Shown here one piece after another: positions 32,302 through 40,009 of a DNA stretch of 64,000 bases. Each line of letters starts with the position of its first letter. Position 1 is the stretch's first letter. Origin of the DNA: Solwaraspora sp. WMMD792 (lineage in GTDB: Bacteria; Actinomycetota; Actinomycetes; Mycobacteriales; Micromonosporaceae); NCBI RefSeq assembly GCF_029626105.1, contig NZ_JARUBH010000009.1, positions 5,828,001 to 5,892,000 of the forward strand, in the 5' to 3' direction. Under the pieces are notes generated by a model. The model was not told where the DNA came from, made no database searches, and was given only the letters and a program-made list of their open reading frames with translations. The position numbers and the translations under genes are program-made.

Positions 32302-33608
32302 CGGCGTGCCTCCTCTGCCACGGGTTCGGTCGTCGCCGCGTCGGGTTCGGTCGGCGTCGCGTCGTCTGGTGGGTCCTCCGCCCCGGCGCGCAGTTGGCGC
32401 AGGTTGACAGTCGTGTAGACGGCCAGCCCGGCCAGTGCGGCGGCGAAGATCAACGCGACCGCGGTCGGGCTGTACCAGGCGACGAGCAGGCCGGCGAGCA
32501 GCGGCGCCGGGGTCTGCAGCACCTCGCCGGCGGTGCCCATCACGGTGCCGACCCGACCCTGTAGCTCGTCCGGCGTCAACGCGATGACCCGCGACTGGAA
32601 GATGACCCCGAGCAACGGGCTGAGCAGGAAGACCAGGCCGAAGAGCAGGCCGTACGTCCAGGTCTGCCGGGCCTGCGACATGGCCGCGACCAGGGCGACC
32701 ATCGCCCAGGAGGCGACGACGATGACGGTCATCGGCCGGACCCGGCTGAACACGGCGGGCGCCAACAACGCGCCGGTCAGCCCGCCGACGCTGGCCACGG
32801 TCAGCACCAGGCCGATCGACGACGCGGCCGCGCCCTGCTGCCCCGCAGTCAGAATCGCGTAGTAGATGAGTGCGCCGAAGGTAAAATTGATCCCGGCAGC
32901 CCAGATGGTCACGAATCGTAGAAACGGCTGGCGCCACACGAAGCGCAGGCCGTCCCGCAGATCGGTGAGGAACGACGTGCGTTCGGCACGATCCGGGGTG
33001 AGATCGGTGCGGATCGCGCTGACCAGGAATGCGGACACCACATATGACACGGCGTCCACCAGGAATGGCACCCACCGGCTTATCTGGTAGAGTGCGCCGC
33101 CGAAAACCGGACCGACGATCTGTACGGCGTGATTGCGCGCCTCCAGCCGGGACAGCGCCTTCTTGTCGTCGGCCGGTAGCACCCGGCGAATCGAGCCCGC
33201 GCCGGCCGCCTCGTAGCCGCTCTGGGCGAGCCCTTCGACGAAGGCGGCGGCAGCGAGCACCACCAGGGTCGCCGTACCGCTGGCGACCGCGACGAAGAGC
33301 ACCGCCATCGTGGCGGCGGCCAGCAGTAGTGACGCCACCATCATCCGTTTGCGGGGCAACCGGTCGGCCAGTACGCCGGCCGCAGGCGCGGCGACAAGTC
33401 GACCGGCCAGGGCCAGCGCGCCCACCAGACCGGCGGCGGCCGGTGAGCCGGTTATCGCGAGGGTGACCAGCGGAAAGACGATGCCGGAGGTCTGCGACCC
33501 GAGTTGGTCGACGGCCCCGGCTATCCAGTACAGCCGGAAATCCCTCTTACGATTTCCATCAGTCGGCGTTGAATCAGCGGTTGAGGCAGCGGTCATCACT
33601 TCGGCCAC
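32298..33608 (-). CDS. MFS transporter, probable exporter of the RiPP
   Basis: A 436-residue protein with about twelve transmembrane helices and an MFS loop motif (GVLADRLPRKRMM) after helix 2. It resembles the enterobactin-exporter-like (EntS/MFS_3) group. It is the first gene of the RiPP transcript and overlaps the S9 peptidase gene by ATGA. Export of, or self-protection against, the modified peptide is the natural role, by context. The GTG at 33608 opens the frame and an ATG at 33596 is an alternative; neither has a convincing Shine-Dalgarno. The last 40 residues are an acidic Pro/Thr/Glu tail. Confidence 0.87.
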   Translation of the reverse strand: MAEVMTAASTADSTPTDGNRKRDFRLYWIAGAVDQLGSQTSGIVFPLVTLAITGSPAAAGLVGALALAGRLVAAPAAGVLADRLPRKRMMVASLLLAAATMAVLFVAVASGTATLVVLAAAAFVEGLAQSGYEAAGAGSIRRVLPADDKKALSRLEARNHAVQIVGPVFGGALYQISRWVPFLVDAVSYVVSAFLVSAIRTDLTPDRAERTSFLTDLRDGLRFVWRQPFLRFVTIWAAGINFTFGALIYYAILTAGQQGAAASSIGLVLTVASVGGLTGALLAPAVFSRVRPMTVIVVASWAMVALVAAMSQARQTWTYGLLFGLVFLLSPLLGVIFQSRVIALTPDELQGRVGTVMGTAGEVLQTPAPLLAGLLVAWYSPTAVALIFAAALAGLAVYTTVNLRQLRAGAEDPPDDATPTEPDAATTEPVAEEARR

Positions 33609-34054
33609 ATCGTCGACATGAACGTCCCAAGGGGTGGTTGATTGAGACTGTCTTGGCGGGCGTAACTCAGGTGAAATAAATCGACCTACCGGCCCCTGAC
33701 CGGGCCACGGACAGAAGGCTAACAGCGCCCCAACCGGAGCGCAAGCATGTCAATACTTCAAGTTAGCCCAGGAGCAACCAGCGGCTCGTTCAATCCGAAC
33801 TTGAGGATAATCGTCCCGCAAATGAAGCTATGCCCACAGGCCGAATTATTACCGCCCTACCCGGGCGTAACAACGACTCGTTGTCATCTTTGCCGTTAAG
33901 TAGGCGATGTCAGCTGCAAACCCGGCATCGGCCCTGTTGTCGCGACAAGATCGACAAGGGTGGCTGCCGGCTGGCCGGCGGCGCAACCCGAACCCAGCCA
34001 GCCCGACCGGGTCGGCCGAGGCCCGCTGGCTGGCGGCTGCCCGAGTGGGCGGTG
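33609..34054. other. 446-base intergenic region, presumed RiPP promoter region
   Basis: It separates the start of the RiPP operon from the end of the EVE-like gene. GC content is visibly lower than average. A minus-strand TTGACA lies at 33753-33748, but no -10 hexamer is found at a normal distance, so the promoter cannot be fixed. No credible gene is seen. Confidence 0.5.
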
Positions 34055-34549
34055 TCAGCTCGGCTGCGTCGGGTAGGTCGACAACGCCGCCGGCCGGGCG
34101 GCCAGCATCGGCCGGAGCGCGCCGGCCAGCAACCCGACGTCGGCGGCGGCGAGCCGCAGCAGCGGGCGGCGCAGGTAGATGCTCCACGCATGCGGCTTCG
34201 GAAACGCCGCCAACTGGTGCACCAGCGGCTGCAACTCCACCCCGCCCGGGTACGGCACCACCCCGTCGACGTCCAACGTGCAGCCGGAGACGAACCGCAT
34301 CCCGGCGATCTCGACCGGCTCGTCGAAGGCACGGACCGCGCTGGTGGCGGTCGCCGTACCGATCACCCGGCCCCGGTCCCGGGTCGGGTTGTGCCAGGCG
34401 CCCCGGGTCGCGTACAGCAGCAGCCGGTCGCCGGCGGCCAACGCGGCCACCTCGGCCCGCGGGGTCGCCGGGAACGCCATCCGCTGCTGCTCCAGCACCC
34501 AGCGGATCGCTGCCCGCTCACCGAGGACCACCAGGTACGCCGCGTTCAC
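34055..34549 (-). CDS. EVE/PUA-like domain protein (tentative)
   Basis: A 164-residue soluble protein. The segment AAGDRLLLYATRGAWHNPTRDRGRVIGTATATS looks like the beta-core of EVE/PUA-like domains, which bind modified bases in DNA or RNA; a later IYLRRPLLRL segment could complete the barrel. The match is by eye and partial. Start is ATG at 34547-34549. Antisense to its end, frames exist but have poor codon patterns. It is divergent from the endonuclease-like gene. Confidence 0.6.
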   Translation of the reverse strand: MNAAYLVVLGERAAIRWVLEQQRMAFPATPRAEVAALAAGDRLLLYATRGAWHNPTRDRGRVIGTATATSAVRAFDEPVEIAGMRFVSGCTLDVDGVVPYPGGVELQPLVHQLAAFPKPHAWSIYLRRPLLRLAAADVGLLAGALRPMLAARPAALSTYPTQPS

Positions 34550-34631
34550 GCCGCTGACTCTATCGACCCGCGTCCCGGACGTCGGCCCAGCCTCATCCCG
34601 GCCTACCTGTAATCATAAGGTCGGAGATGTC

Positions 34632-35435
34632 GTGCTGCGGATCGTGAGTGTGAACGCCTGGGGTGGGGCGCTGGCCGATGAGCTGCTGCCCTGGCTGGCC
34701 GACCTCGCGGCGGACGTACTCTGCCTGCAAGAGGTGACCCGGACGCCGGGCCTGACCGGGTGGACCCGGTTCGACGACGGCGACCGTACCCTGCCGCAGC
34801 GCGCGAACCTGTTCGACGACGTCCGCGCCGTACTGCCCCGGCATCAGGCGTTCTTCCTCACCAGTGACTCCGGGCCGGTGACCGACGAGACGGGTGCCCG
34901 CCATCGGCAGGACTTCGGCCTGGCGACGATGGCCGCCGAGTGGCTGCCTGTCGTCGGTGTCGACTCGACCTTCGTGCACGGGACGTTCGTCGAGCACGCC
35001 GAGTGGACCGTCGCGGACCGTCCACGTGTGGCACTCGCCGTCGGCACAGTCGGCCGCGCCGACGGCCGGCGGGTGTGGGTGGTGCAGGTACACGGGCTGC
35101 GCGACCCGGCCGGCAAGGCGGACACCCCGGCGCGCCGGGCCCAGGCGGTACGGCTGGCCGAACTGGTCCAGCGGGTACGCGACCCGGACGATCTGGTGGT
35201 GGTGTGCGGGGATTTCAACGTGCTGCCCGACAGCGAGACGTTCGACGTGCTGGGCGGTATCGGGCTGACTGAGCTGGTCAGCACGGGCGACACCCGTACG
35301 TCGCATTATCCGAAGCCGGTCCGGCACGCGAGCTATCTGCTCGTCTCCGACGTCGCCGCCGTCGAACGCTTCGAGATCGTGCGTCAGCCGGAAGTCTCCG
35401 ACCACCGCGCCCTGCTTCTCGACCTGCGGACCTGA
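34632..35435 (+). CDS. Endonuclease/exonuclease/phosphatase family protein
   Basis: A 267-residue EEP-fold hydrolase. The family's metal and catalytic motifs appear in order: VSVNAWGG (Asn), DVLCLQEV (Glu near residue 36), VHGLRDPAGKADTPARRAQA, VVCGDFNVLPDS (Asp/Asn near 197) and SDHRALLLDL (Asp/His near 260). Members cleave phosphodiesters in nucleic acids, lipids or small molecules; the substrate is not predictable. No signal peptide is present. The GTG at 34632 is preceded by GGAG at a suitable distance; an upstream in-frame ATG at 34179 overlaps the opposite gene and is rejected. Confidence 0.85.
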   Translation: MLRIVSVNAWGGALADELLPWLADLAADVLCLQEVTRTPGLTGWTRFDDGDRTLPQRANLFDDVRAVLPRHQAFFLTSDSGPVTDETGARHRQDFGLATMAAEWLPVVGVDSTFVHGTFVEHAEWTVADRPRVALAVGTVGRADGRRVWVVQVHGLRDPAGKADTPARRAQAVRLAELVQRVRDPDDLVVVCGDFNVLPDSETFDVLGGIGLTELVSTGDTRTSHYPKPVRHASYLLVSDVAAVERFEIVRQPEVSDHRALLLDLRT

Positions 35436-35497
35436 CCTGCTCAGCCGGCAGGGTCCCGCCCCGGTGTGACCACCCCGACGGCGGGTACTCGTCGGTC

Positions 35498-36235
35498 ATG
35501 GTGGGCAACGCCGACACTGTGACGCGATCACGCGCCCTGATGGCGGGGTCGGACAGCAGCGGAGCTCTCGTGCGACCAGCCGAGCACGCCGATCTCGCGA
35601 CCACGGCCCGTACGCATGTGGAGTTCCTGCCGGTCGGGCTGTTTCCGTCGCTTGGAGCAGGATTCGTCCGCCGTTGGCACCGCACCTACCTCGACTCCCG
35701 GCACGGCGTCGGCTACGTGGTCACCGACCCGACGACACCCGACGGCGACGTTGTCGGGTTCCTGCTGGGCACCACCGACCAGGCTGCCCACATGGCGGCA
35801 CTGTTCGCCGATCGGCGGGCGCTGGCGTCCCTCGCGGCGGCCGGCGCCGGAGCGTTGGCCCGACGCCCCACATTGGCCCGTCAACTGTCCTCCCGGGCCG
35901 TGCCCTGGGCGCGGCAGATTGCGCAGCGCCGGTCGGGCCAGCCGGCCCCGTCGGACGGCATCGCCGAGAATCCACAGGTGGCGGTGATGGTCGCGGTGGC
36001 GGTGCAACCGCAGTGGCGGGGCAGCGGAATCGGGGCGGAACTCGTCCGACGGTTCGTCCAGGATGCCCAGCGCGCCGGGGCGGCAGAGGCCGAGCTGGTA
36101 ACCCCGGTCGGGTCGGCCGGAGCAACCGGCTTCTACGAACGGCTCGGCTGGGAGCTCGGGCCGTGCTGGCACACCCGGGACGGTGACGAGCTACGCGCCT
36201 ACCGTCAGCGCCTCGCCGCCACCGCTGACAGCTGA
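35498..36235 (+). CDS. GNAT family N-acetyltransferase
   Basis: A 245-residue protein. The central part contains the acetyl-CoA pyrophosphate-binding motif QPQWRGSGIGAELVRRF (about residue 168), preceded by a beta-strand VAVMVAVAV and followed by GATGFYERLGWELG, the usual last part of the GNAT fold. The N-terminal 25 residues are variable, and the start may be the ATG at 35498 or one at 35540. A middle insertion of about 50 residues is Ala/Arg-rich. The substrate is unknown. Confidence 0.82.
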   Translation: MVGNADTVTRSRALMAGSDSSGALVRPAEHADLATTARTHVEFLPVGLFPSLGAGFVRRWHRTYLDSRHGVGYVVTDPTTPDGDVVGFLLGTTDQAAHMAALFADRRALASLAAAGAGALARRPTLARQLSSRAVPWARQIAQRRSGQPAPSDGIAENPQVAVMVAVAVQPQWRGSGIGAELVRRFVQDAQRAGAAEAELVTPVGSAGATGFYERLGWELGPCWHTRDGDELRAYRQRLAATADS

Positions 36236-36451
36236 TCACCGTCCGCAGACGGCGACGGTCGGCACCGGTTCGTCGGTCAGCGTCGCCCGGTGCCGGAACA
36301 GCGCGGACAGGTCGTGCCCATCGAACGCTAAGGCGGAGCGACCGTCGGTGACCAACTGGATGGTGTTGTTGCACCTGCCGTAGCGGCATGTGCTGTGGTG
36401 GAGGGCACCACCACACGGAAGGCCCCTGTCTGCGATGTTTCCCTCCCTCAC
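36236..36451 (-). CDS. Possible small Cys-containing protein
   Basis: A 71-codon frame with high-GC third positions in its second half. The sequence includes CRYGRCNNTIQLVTDG and a regular-looking SALAFDGHDLSALFRHRA segment. It ends one base after the GNAT stop on the opposite strand and its start overlaps the following plus-strand gene by 64 bases, so only one of the overlapping starts can be correct; an internal start is possible. I recognise no family. Kept as a low-confidence entry. Confidence 0.3.
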   Translation of the reverse strand: MREGNIADRGLPCGGALHHSTCRYGRCNNTIQLVTDGRSALAFDGHDLSALFRHRATLTDEPVPTVAVCGR

Positions 36452-37041
36452 GCCTCCCCGCCAGGCTGGAGGAGACCTTGGCGGCGCAGGAGGCCGAGAT
36501 CAAACGGCAGCGCGCGGCTGTCCAGCGAATGCAGGAGGTGGGCAGCCCGCTGGGGTTGCTCTCCGAGTTGGTCACGGACCGGCTCAGCCATCTGCCGCCG
36601 GGCGTACTGCGAGCGTCGGACCTGGAAGCCCTGCTGGTCACGGAACGGATCTTCGGGCCGCTGGGCGCCGCCGTCCAGGCCAGCGTGTTCATCGTGCTGG
36701 CTACCCACCCCGAACTGCGGGCCGAGCAGGACCGTCTCGACGCGGCTGAGGCCGCCCTCGACGACGGCGTCGAGCCTGATGACGCGCGCGTCGAAGAGCT
36801 CGCCGTACAGCGATGCGCCCAACAGTTGGCCCTGGACCGGGCCATCGAGGCAGCAGGGCTGGACAAGGCCGCGGAGGAGCTCTTCGAGACCGACGACGCC
36901 GACCTCAAAGGTACGGAGGAGCGGCAGATGAGCGCTTTCGAAGCGGCCACCAAGATGCCCTACGGCTTCTCTCCCGCTCGGACGCGCTGCATGGAACTCG
37001 CGGGGCAACTCCTCGCTCAGGCCTACTCCGCAAACAGCTGA
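36388..37041 (+). CDS. Hypothetical protein with Cys/His-rich N-terminus and coiled coil
   Basis: A 217-residue soluble protein. It starts MCCGGGHHHTEGPCLRC, with four Cys and three His in 17 residues, suggesting metal binding. Residues about 26-50 (LEETLAAQEAEIKRQRAAVQRM) form a likely coiled coil, followed by acidic helices around 110-175. I do not recognise the family. Translation of the opposite strand over the same stretch (36448-37008) is a shadow. No strong Shine-Dalgarno is seen before the ATG. Confidence 0.6.
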   Translation: MCCGGGHHHTEGPCLRCFPPSRLPARLEETLAAQEAEIKRQRAAVQRMQEVGSPLGLLSELVTDRLSHLPPGVLRASDLEALLVTERIFGPLGAAVQASVFIVLATHPELRAEQDRLDAAEAALDDGVEPDDARVEELAVQRCAQQLALDRAIEAAGLDKAAEELFETDDADLKGTEERQMSAFEAATKMPYGFSPARTRCMELAGQLLAQAYSANS

Positions 37042-37080
37042 CCAGCTGCGCCTCGCACCGGATCGCGGCCCGACAGCCGG

Positions 37081-37872
37081 TCACGTCCCTCGTAACCGGC
37101 TGCGCTCGGCTGCCTTGGCGAAGTACGCGCCGGTGATGCGGGAGGTCGTCCGGGTGGGCAGGACGCGCTGGAAGAGGAAGGTCTGGGTGGTGTAGAGCCA
37201 GCCGTCGACCACGGCCGCCGACCGGCCGGCCAACGCGGCCATGACGGTGTCGGCCACCTGTTCGGGCTGTCGCTTCCCACGGAAGTGGCCGGGGTTCATC
37301 GGTGTCTCCGTCGCCCCCGGACTCACTGCCACCACCCGTACCCCACTTCCCCGCGTCTCGGCCCACAACGCCTGGGTGAAGGAGAGCACGAAGGCCTTCG
37401 AGGCCGCGTACGCCGCGTTGTTGGGCGCGGGGGAGTACGCGGCGGTGCTGGCGATGTTGACGATCGCGCCACTCCTGCGGGTGAGCATGCCGGGCAGGAA
37501 CAACGCGGTGATCTCCGCGACCGCTCCCGCGTTCAGGTCGACCAGCGTGCGGATCCTGGCGGGATCGGTGTCCGCGACCGGTCCCGGCAGGGCGATACCG
37601 GCGTTGTTGACCAGGATGTCGATCGCGACTCCGGCTTCTCCGAGCCGCCCGGCGAGGTCGCCCGGGGCGCCCGGCAGCGACAGGTCCATCGATACGGTGC
37701 GCACGTCGACGCCGTACGAGGCCCGAATCTGCCGTGCCGTGTCGTCCAACCGCTCCTGGTCACGCGCGACCAGGACCAGGTTCGTACCCTTCCCGGCCAG
37801 CCGGGCGGCGATCGCCGCCCCGATCCCGGCGCCGGCCCCGGTGACCAGCGCGGTGGTCTTGTTTTCGCTCAT
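37081..37872 (-). CDS. Short-chain dehydrogenase/reductase
   Basis: A 263-residue SDR: TALVTGAGAGIGAAIAARLA for NAD(P) binding near residue 6, LVNNAGIAL near 92, catalytic NIASTAAYSPAPNNAAYAASKAF with the Tyr/Lys pair, and SPGATETPM after strand 6. The C-terminal helix region GWLYTTQTFLFQRVLP may contact membranes or a lipid substrate. The ATG at 37872 (MSENKTT) was chosen; a longer frame to 37971 crosses the MerR operator. It is divergent from the merR gene and is the obvious target of that regulator. Confidence 0.9.
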   Translation of the reverse strand: MSENKTTALVTGAGAGIGAAIAARLAGKGTNLVLVARDQERLDDTARQIRASYGVDVRTVSMDLSLPGAPGDLAGRLGEAGVAIDILVNNAGIALPGPVADTDPARIRTLVDLNAGAVAEITALFLPGMLTRRSGAIVNIASTAAYSPAPNNAAYAASKAFVLSFTQALWAETRGSGVRVVAVSPGATETPMNPGHFRGKRQPEQVADTVMAALAGRSAAVVDGWLYTTQTFLFQRVLPTRTTSRITGAYFAKAAERSRLRGT

Positions 37873-37887
37873 GCGGACGACGGTAAA

Positions 37888-37912
37888 CTTTGACGCTGAC
37901 GTGAATGTCAAG
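37888..37912. promoter_or_regulatory. MerR-type operator in the SDR/merR divergent promoter
   Basis: A 25-base imperfect inverted repeat lies between the two start codons, with outer arms CTTTGAC and GTCAAG, inner arms GCTGAC/GTGAAT and an ACGT centre. Read on the minus strand it carries TTGACA (37911-37906), a plausible -35 for the SDR gene. MerR-family regulators bind and twist spacers in such positions. Confidence 0.6.
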
Positions 37913-37930
37913 CTCGGATGGGGGTCCCGC

Positions 37931-38323
37931 ATGCGCATCGGCGAACTCGCCAAGGCCACCGGCGTGAGCACCCGGGCACTGCGCTACTACGAGGAGCAGG
38001 GTCTGCTGCCCGCCGCGCGGCGCGGCAACGGATACCGGGAGTACGACGAGCAGGCGGTGCTCCGGGTCGCCTTCATCCAGGACCTCTACCGCGCCGGGCT
38101 CCCGTCGGAGGTGATCCGGGAGATCATCCCCTGCGTGGGCGGCGAGCGACCGACGGGCGACTGCTCCGGGCTGGTCGACCGGGTCCGGCAGGTCCGTGAC
38201 CAGCTGGCCCACCAGGAACAACTGATCGCGCAGCGGCGCCAGATGTTGGAAAGCTACCTCTCCGGCGCCGCCGCTCCGGCCGCCGTGACTCGGCGGGAAT
38301 CGGGGGTCCCGATCGCATCGTGA
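37931..38323 (+). CDS. MerR family transcriptional regulator
   Basis: A 130-residue regulator: MRIGELAKATGVSTRALRYYEEQGLL, then YREYDEQAVLRVAFIQDLYRAGLPSEVIREII, and a C-terminal coiled-coil for dimerisation. Two cysteines (IIPCVGG and GDCSGL) lie in the linker between DNA-binding domain and coil and might sense metal or redox, though many MerR paralogues here respond to small organics. The ATG at 37931 follows a GGGGG stretch. It is divergent from an SDR gene with a clear operator between them. Confidence 0.9.
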   Translation: MRIGELAKATGVSTRALRYYEEQGLLPAARRGNGYREYDEQAVLRVAFIQDLYRAGLPSEVIREIIPCVGGERPTGDCSGLVDRVRQVRDQLAHQEQLIAQRRQMLESYLSGAAAPAAVTRRESGVPIAS

Positions 38324-38356
38324 TCCAGTCCGTCACACCTCACCCTCGATCGAGGG

Positions 38357-38746
38357 TCAGCAGGTGGTGGGCTGCCAGGTCACCTTCGTGATGGAGATGG
38401 TCACGTACAGGTCCCCGCTGTCGTTGGCGTACGCGCACCTCTTGCCGGTGTACGTCGTGCCGAGGTAGTCGTACGACCAGGTGATCTCGGCGTTGCGGGA
38501 GGTGCGGTTGTAGAACAGGAATGCCGGGACCTTGCCGGACCACTCGGTGTTGGTCGTCAGCGACGGAGTCTCAGTAGGACCCTCCGGCGGGTGCGTCGTA
38601 CCAGCCCAGACGCAGAGCAGGCCTTGCGGGCAGTTCCCGGGCGACCAGTACCCGTTGCTGGCCTGGGAGGCTGCCGCCGGGCCAGTGGGGGCGATGGCCA
38701 GCAGGCCGGCCAGGGCCGCGGCGAGAGCGATGGACTTCCACTTCAC
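38357..38746 (-). CDS. Secreted peptidase inhibitor family I36-like protein
   Basis: A 129-residue exported protein. A classic Sec signal peptide (KWKSIALAAALAGLLAIAP, cut near AAAS at about 27) is followed by a beta-rich domain with cysteines in CPQGLLCVWAG, KRCAYANDSG and a C-terminal Cys, suggesting two disulfides. The CPxGxxCVW pattern is typical of I36 inhibitors such as SMI of Streptomyces, which blocks metalloproteases. The start is GTG with AGGTGA before it. It has its own promoter at 38785-38814. The inhibitor activity is inferred from the family. Confidence 0.82.
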   Translation of the reverse strand: MKWKSIALAAALAGLLAIAPTGPAAASQASNGYWSPGNCPQGLLCVWAGTTHPPEGPTETPSLTTNTEWSGKVPAFLFYNRTSRNAEITWSYDYLGTTYTGKRCAYANDSGDLYVTISITKVTWQPTTC

Positions 38747-38784
38747 GGTTCACCTACCTTGAGAGCAACTATCGACGTACATCT

Positions 38785-38814
38785 AACTTAATGACTAAGT
38801 AGTTGTACGGTCAA
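38785..38814 (-). promoter_or_regulatory. Promoter of the I36-like gene
   Basis: On the minus strand TTGACC (38814-38809) and TAAGTT (38790-38785) are 18 bases apart, in a locally AT-rich stretch. Transcription would begin about 30 bases before the GTG. Confidence 0.6.
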
Positions 38815-38871
38815 GAAGCCCTGGGAGTTCCCCGGACCTCGGCGCAGCCGACGTCACCACCGCTTGGCCGC

Positions 38872-39228
38872 TCACCCGACCGCGCCGAGCCAGACCATGC
38901 CGTCCGGTGGGGGAAGGTCCTTGGCCGACAGCATCTGGTCAAGCGCGGTGACGAGGTGACCCAACCCGGACGGGGTACGCCGGAATCGCTGACCGGACAC
39001 GAGAACGACGCCCATGTGTGGGATGCCTGGCGCGAGTCTGACGAAGTCACGCGCGTTCTCAGTGACCAGGCATCGTCCGTTGCGTGCCGCCCAGGCCAGG
39101 ACCTCGTTGTCCGGTGCGGCGGCGAGCCCGATGTCGGGGTCGAGCACGGCAACGACGTCATGTCCGCGCTGGCGCAGCAACCTGGCCAGCTCGCGCGAGT
39201 ACATCTCGTCCAGTAACAGACCACTCAC
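38872..39228 (-). CDS. DUF5615 family PIN-like toxin
   Basis: A 118-residue protein. LLLDEMYSRELARLLRQRGHDVVAVLD and CLVTENARDFVRLA carry the acidic residues of the PIN-like DUF5615 fold. Family members are predicted ribonuclease toxins paired with small antitoxins. The GTG start overlaps the stop of the upstream RHH antitoxin gene (GTGA), giving translational coupling. Length is normal. Toxicity is inferred from the family. Confidence 0.85.
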   Translation of the reverse strand: MSGLLLDEMYSRELARLLRQRGHDVVAVLDPDIGLAAAPDNEVLAWAARNGRCLVTENARDFVRLAPGIPHMGVVLVSGQRFRRTPSGLGHLVTALDQMLSAKDLPPPDGMVWLGAVG

Positions 39229-39677
39229 GCCACACGCCTACGAAGGATGACCTGCTCTGCTTGCCAGAGACGCTCTTCCTGCTCGGCGACCGCCTGGTTG
39301 GCGGCGATGCGCTCGTCGACCTCTTCGGGGTACGCGGCGTAGTAGCGAAGCGCAATGACGATGGCCCGATGGTGCAAGCCCGTCGACACCGCCAGCGCCT
39401 GGGTGAGTTCGTCGCCAGCCAGGTCGGGGGATTCGGCCTTGATGGCATGCAGTGCGGCGATGACCTCCCAGACATCCGGTCCCGCCGCCAGCCCGGCCCG
39501 CCGCCCGGTCGGGCCGGGCCGGAAGACGATGCCCGGATGCTCGTGAGCGCGCAGCGACTCGTCGATGAACATGTTGGCAACCGATGAGATCGACGAGCCG
39601 GGGTGTTCACGCACGTATCGATCGAGCTGGGCCAGAACCTGTTCGTCGAAGCGGATCGACCTCGGAGTGCTACCCAT
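39225..39677 (-). CDS. Ribbon-helix-helix antitoxin with DUF433-like C-terminus
   Basis: A 150-residue antitoxin. Residues 5-45 (RSIRFDEQVLAQLDRYVRE, SISSVANMFIDESLRA) form a ribbon-helix-helix DNA-binding domain. Residues about 50-130 (HPGIVFRPGPTGRRAGLA, GPDVWEVIAALHAI, IALRYYAAYPEEVDE) match the DUF433-like module often fused or paired with such toxins. It is coupled by GTGA to the DUF5615 toxin. Its C-terminal module is clearly homologous to the shorter protein encoded next to it at 39722-40009. It probably represses its own operon. Confidence 0.85.
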   Translation of the reverse strand: MGSTPRSIRFDEQVLAQLDRYVREHPGSSISSVANMFIDESLRAHEHPGIVFRPGPTGRRAGLAAGPDVWEVIAALHAIKAESPDLAGDELTQALAVSTGLHHRAIVIALRYYAAYPEEVDERIAANQAVAEQEERLWQAEQVILRRRVA

Positions 39678-39721
39678 CACTACAGGGTAGCCAGTTGTAG
39701 CCGTCTGTGGGAGCGGTGTGC

Positions 39722-40009
39722 TCATGCGGCATCGACCTCGTTGGCGGCGATCCATTCGTCGATTTCGGCCCAGTGGTCGGCGTAGTAGCGCAGTGCGACG
39801 TCGACGCTGTGCCGGGTCAGCCCGGTGCTCGCCATCATCTCGGTGACCAGCTCGTCGCCGTCCAGCTCCGGGGATGCGGCCGTGATGGCGTGCCGCGCGG
39901 CGATGACCTCCCACACGTCGGGGCCGCCGGCCAGCGCGGCCCGCTGCCCGGCCGGCCCGTCGCGCAGCAGGATGCCGGGGTACGTCGCCCCGTCGTACCC
40001 GCTGCTCAC
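39722..40009 (-). CDS. Truncated antitoxin paralogue (DUF433-like module only)
   Basis: A 95-residue protein homologous along its length to residues 50-130 of the neighbouring antitoxin: PGILLRDGPAGQRAALA, GPDVWEVIAARHAI, SPELDGDEL and VALRYYADHWAEIDEWIAANE can be aligned directly. It lacks the DNA-binding ribbon-helix-helix and has no adjacent toxin of its own. The GTG start overlaps the stop of the DivIVA-like gene (GTGA). It may be a duplicated antitoxin that lost DNA binding, or a partner of the DivIVA-like protein. Confidence 0.72.
   Translation of the reverse strand: MSSGYDGATYPGILLRDGPAGQRAALAGGPDVWEVIAARHAITAASPELDGDELVTEMMASTGLTRHSVDVALRYYADHWAEIDEWIAANEVDAA

Noticed and set aside
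33748-33753. TTGACA as the -35 of the RiPP operon
   Set aside because: No -10 hexamer at 16-19 bases; cannot be supported.
36448-37008. 186-codon minus-strand frame
   Set aside because: Opposite a better frame with coiled-coil character; no ribosome site or motif.
37859-37889. TTGTTT-19-TAAACT as an elongated MerR-type promoter for merR
   Set aside because: The 19-base spacer has no palindrome and lies partly in the SDR coding region; the real inverted repeat is at 37888-37912.
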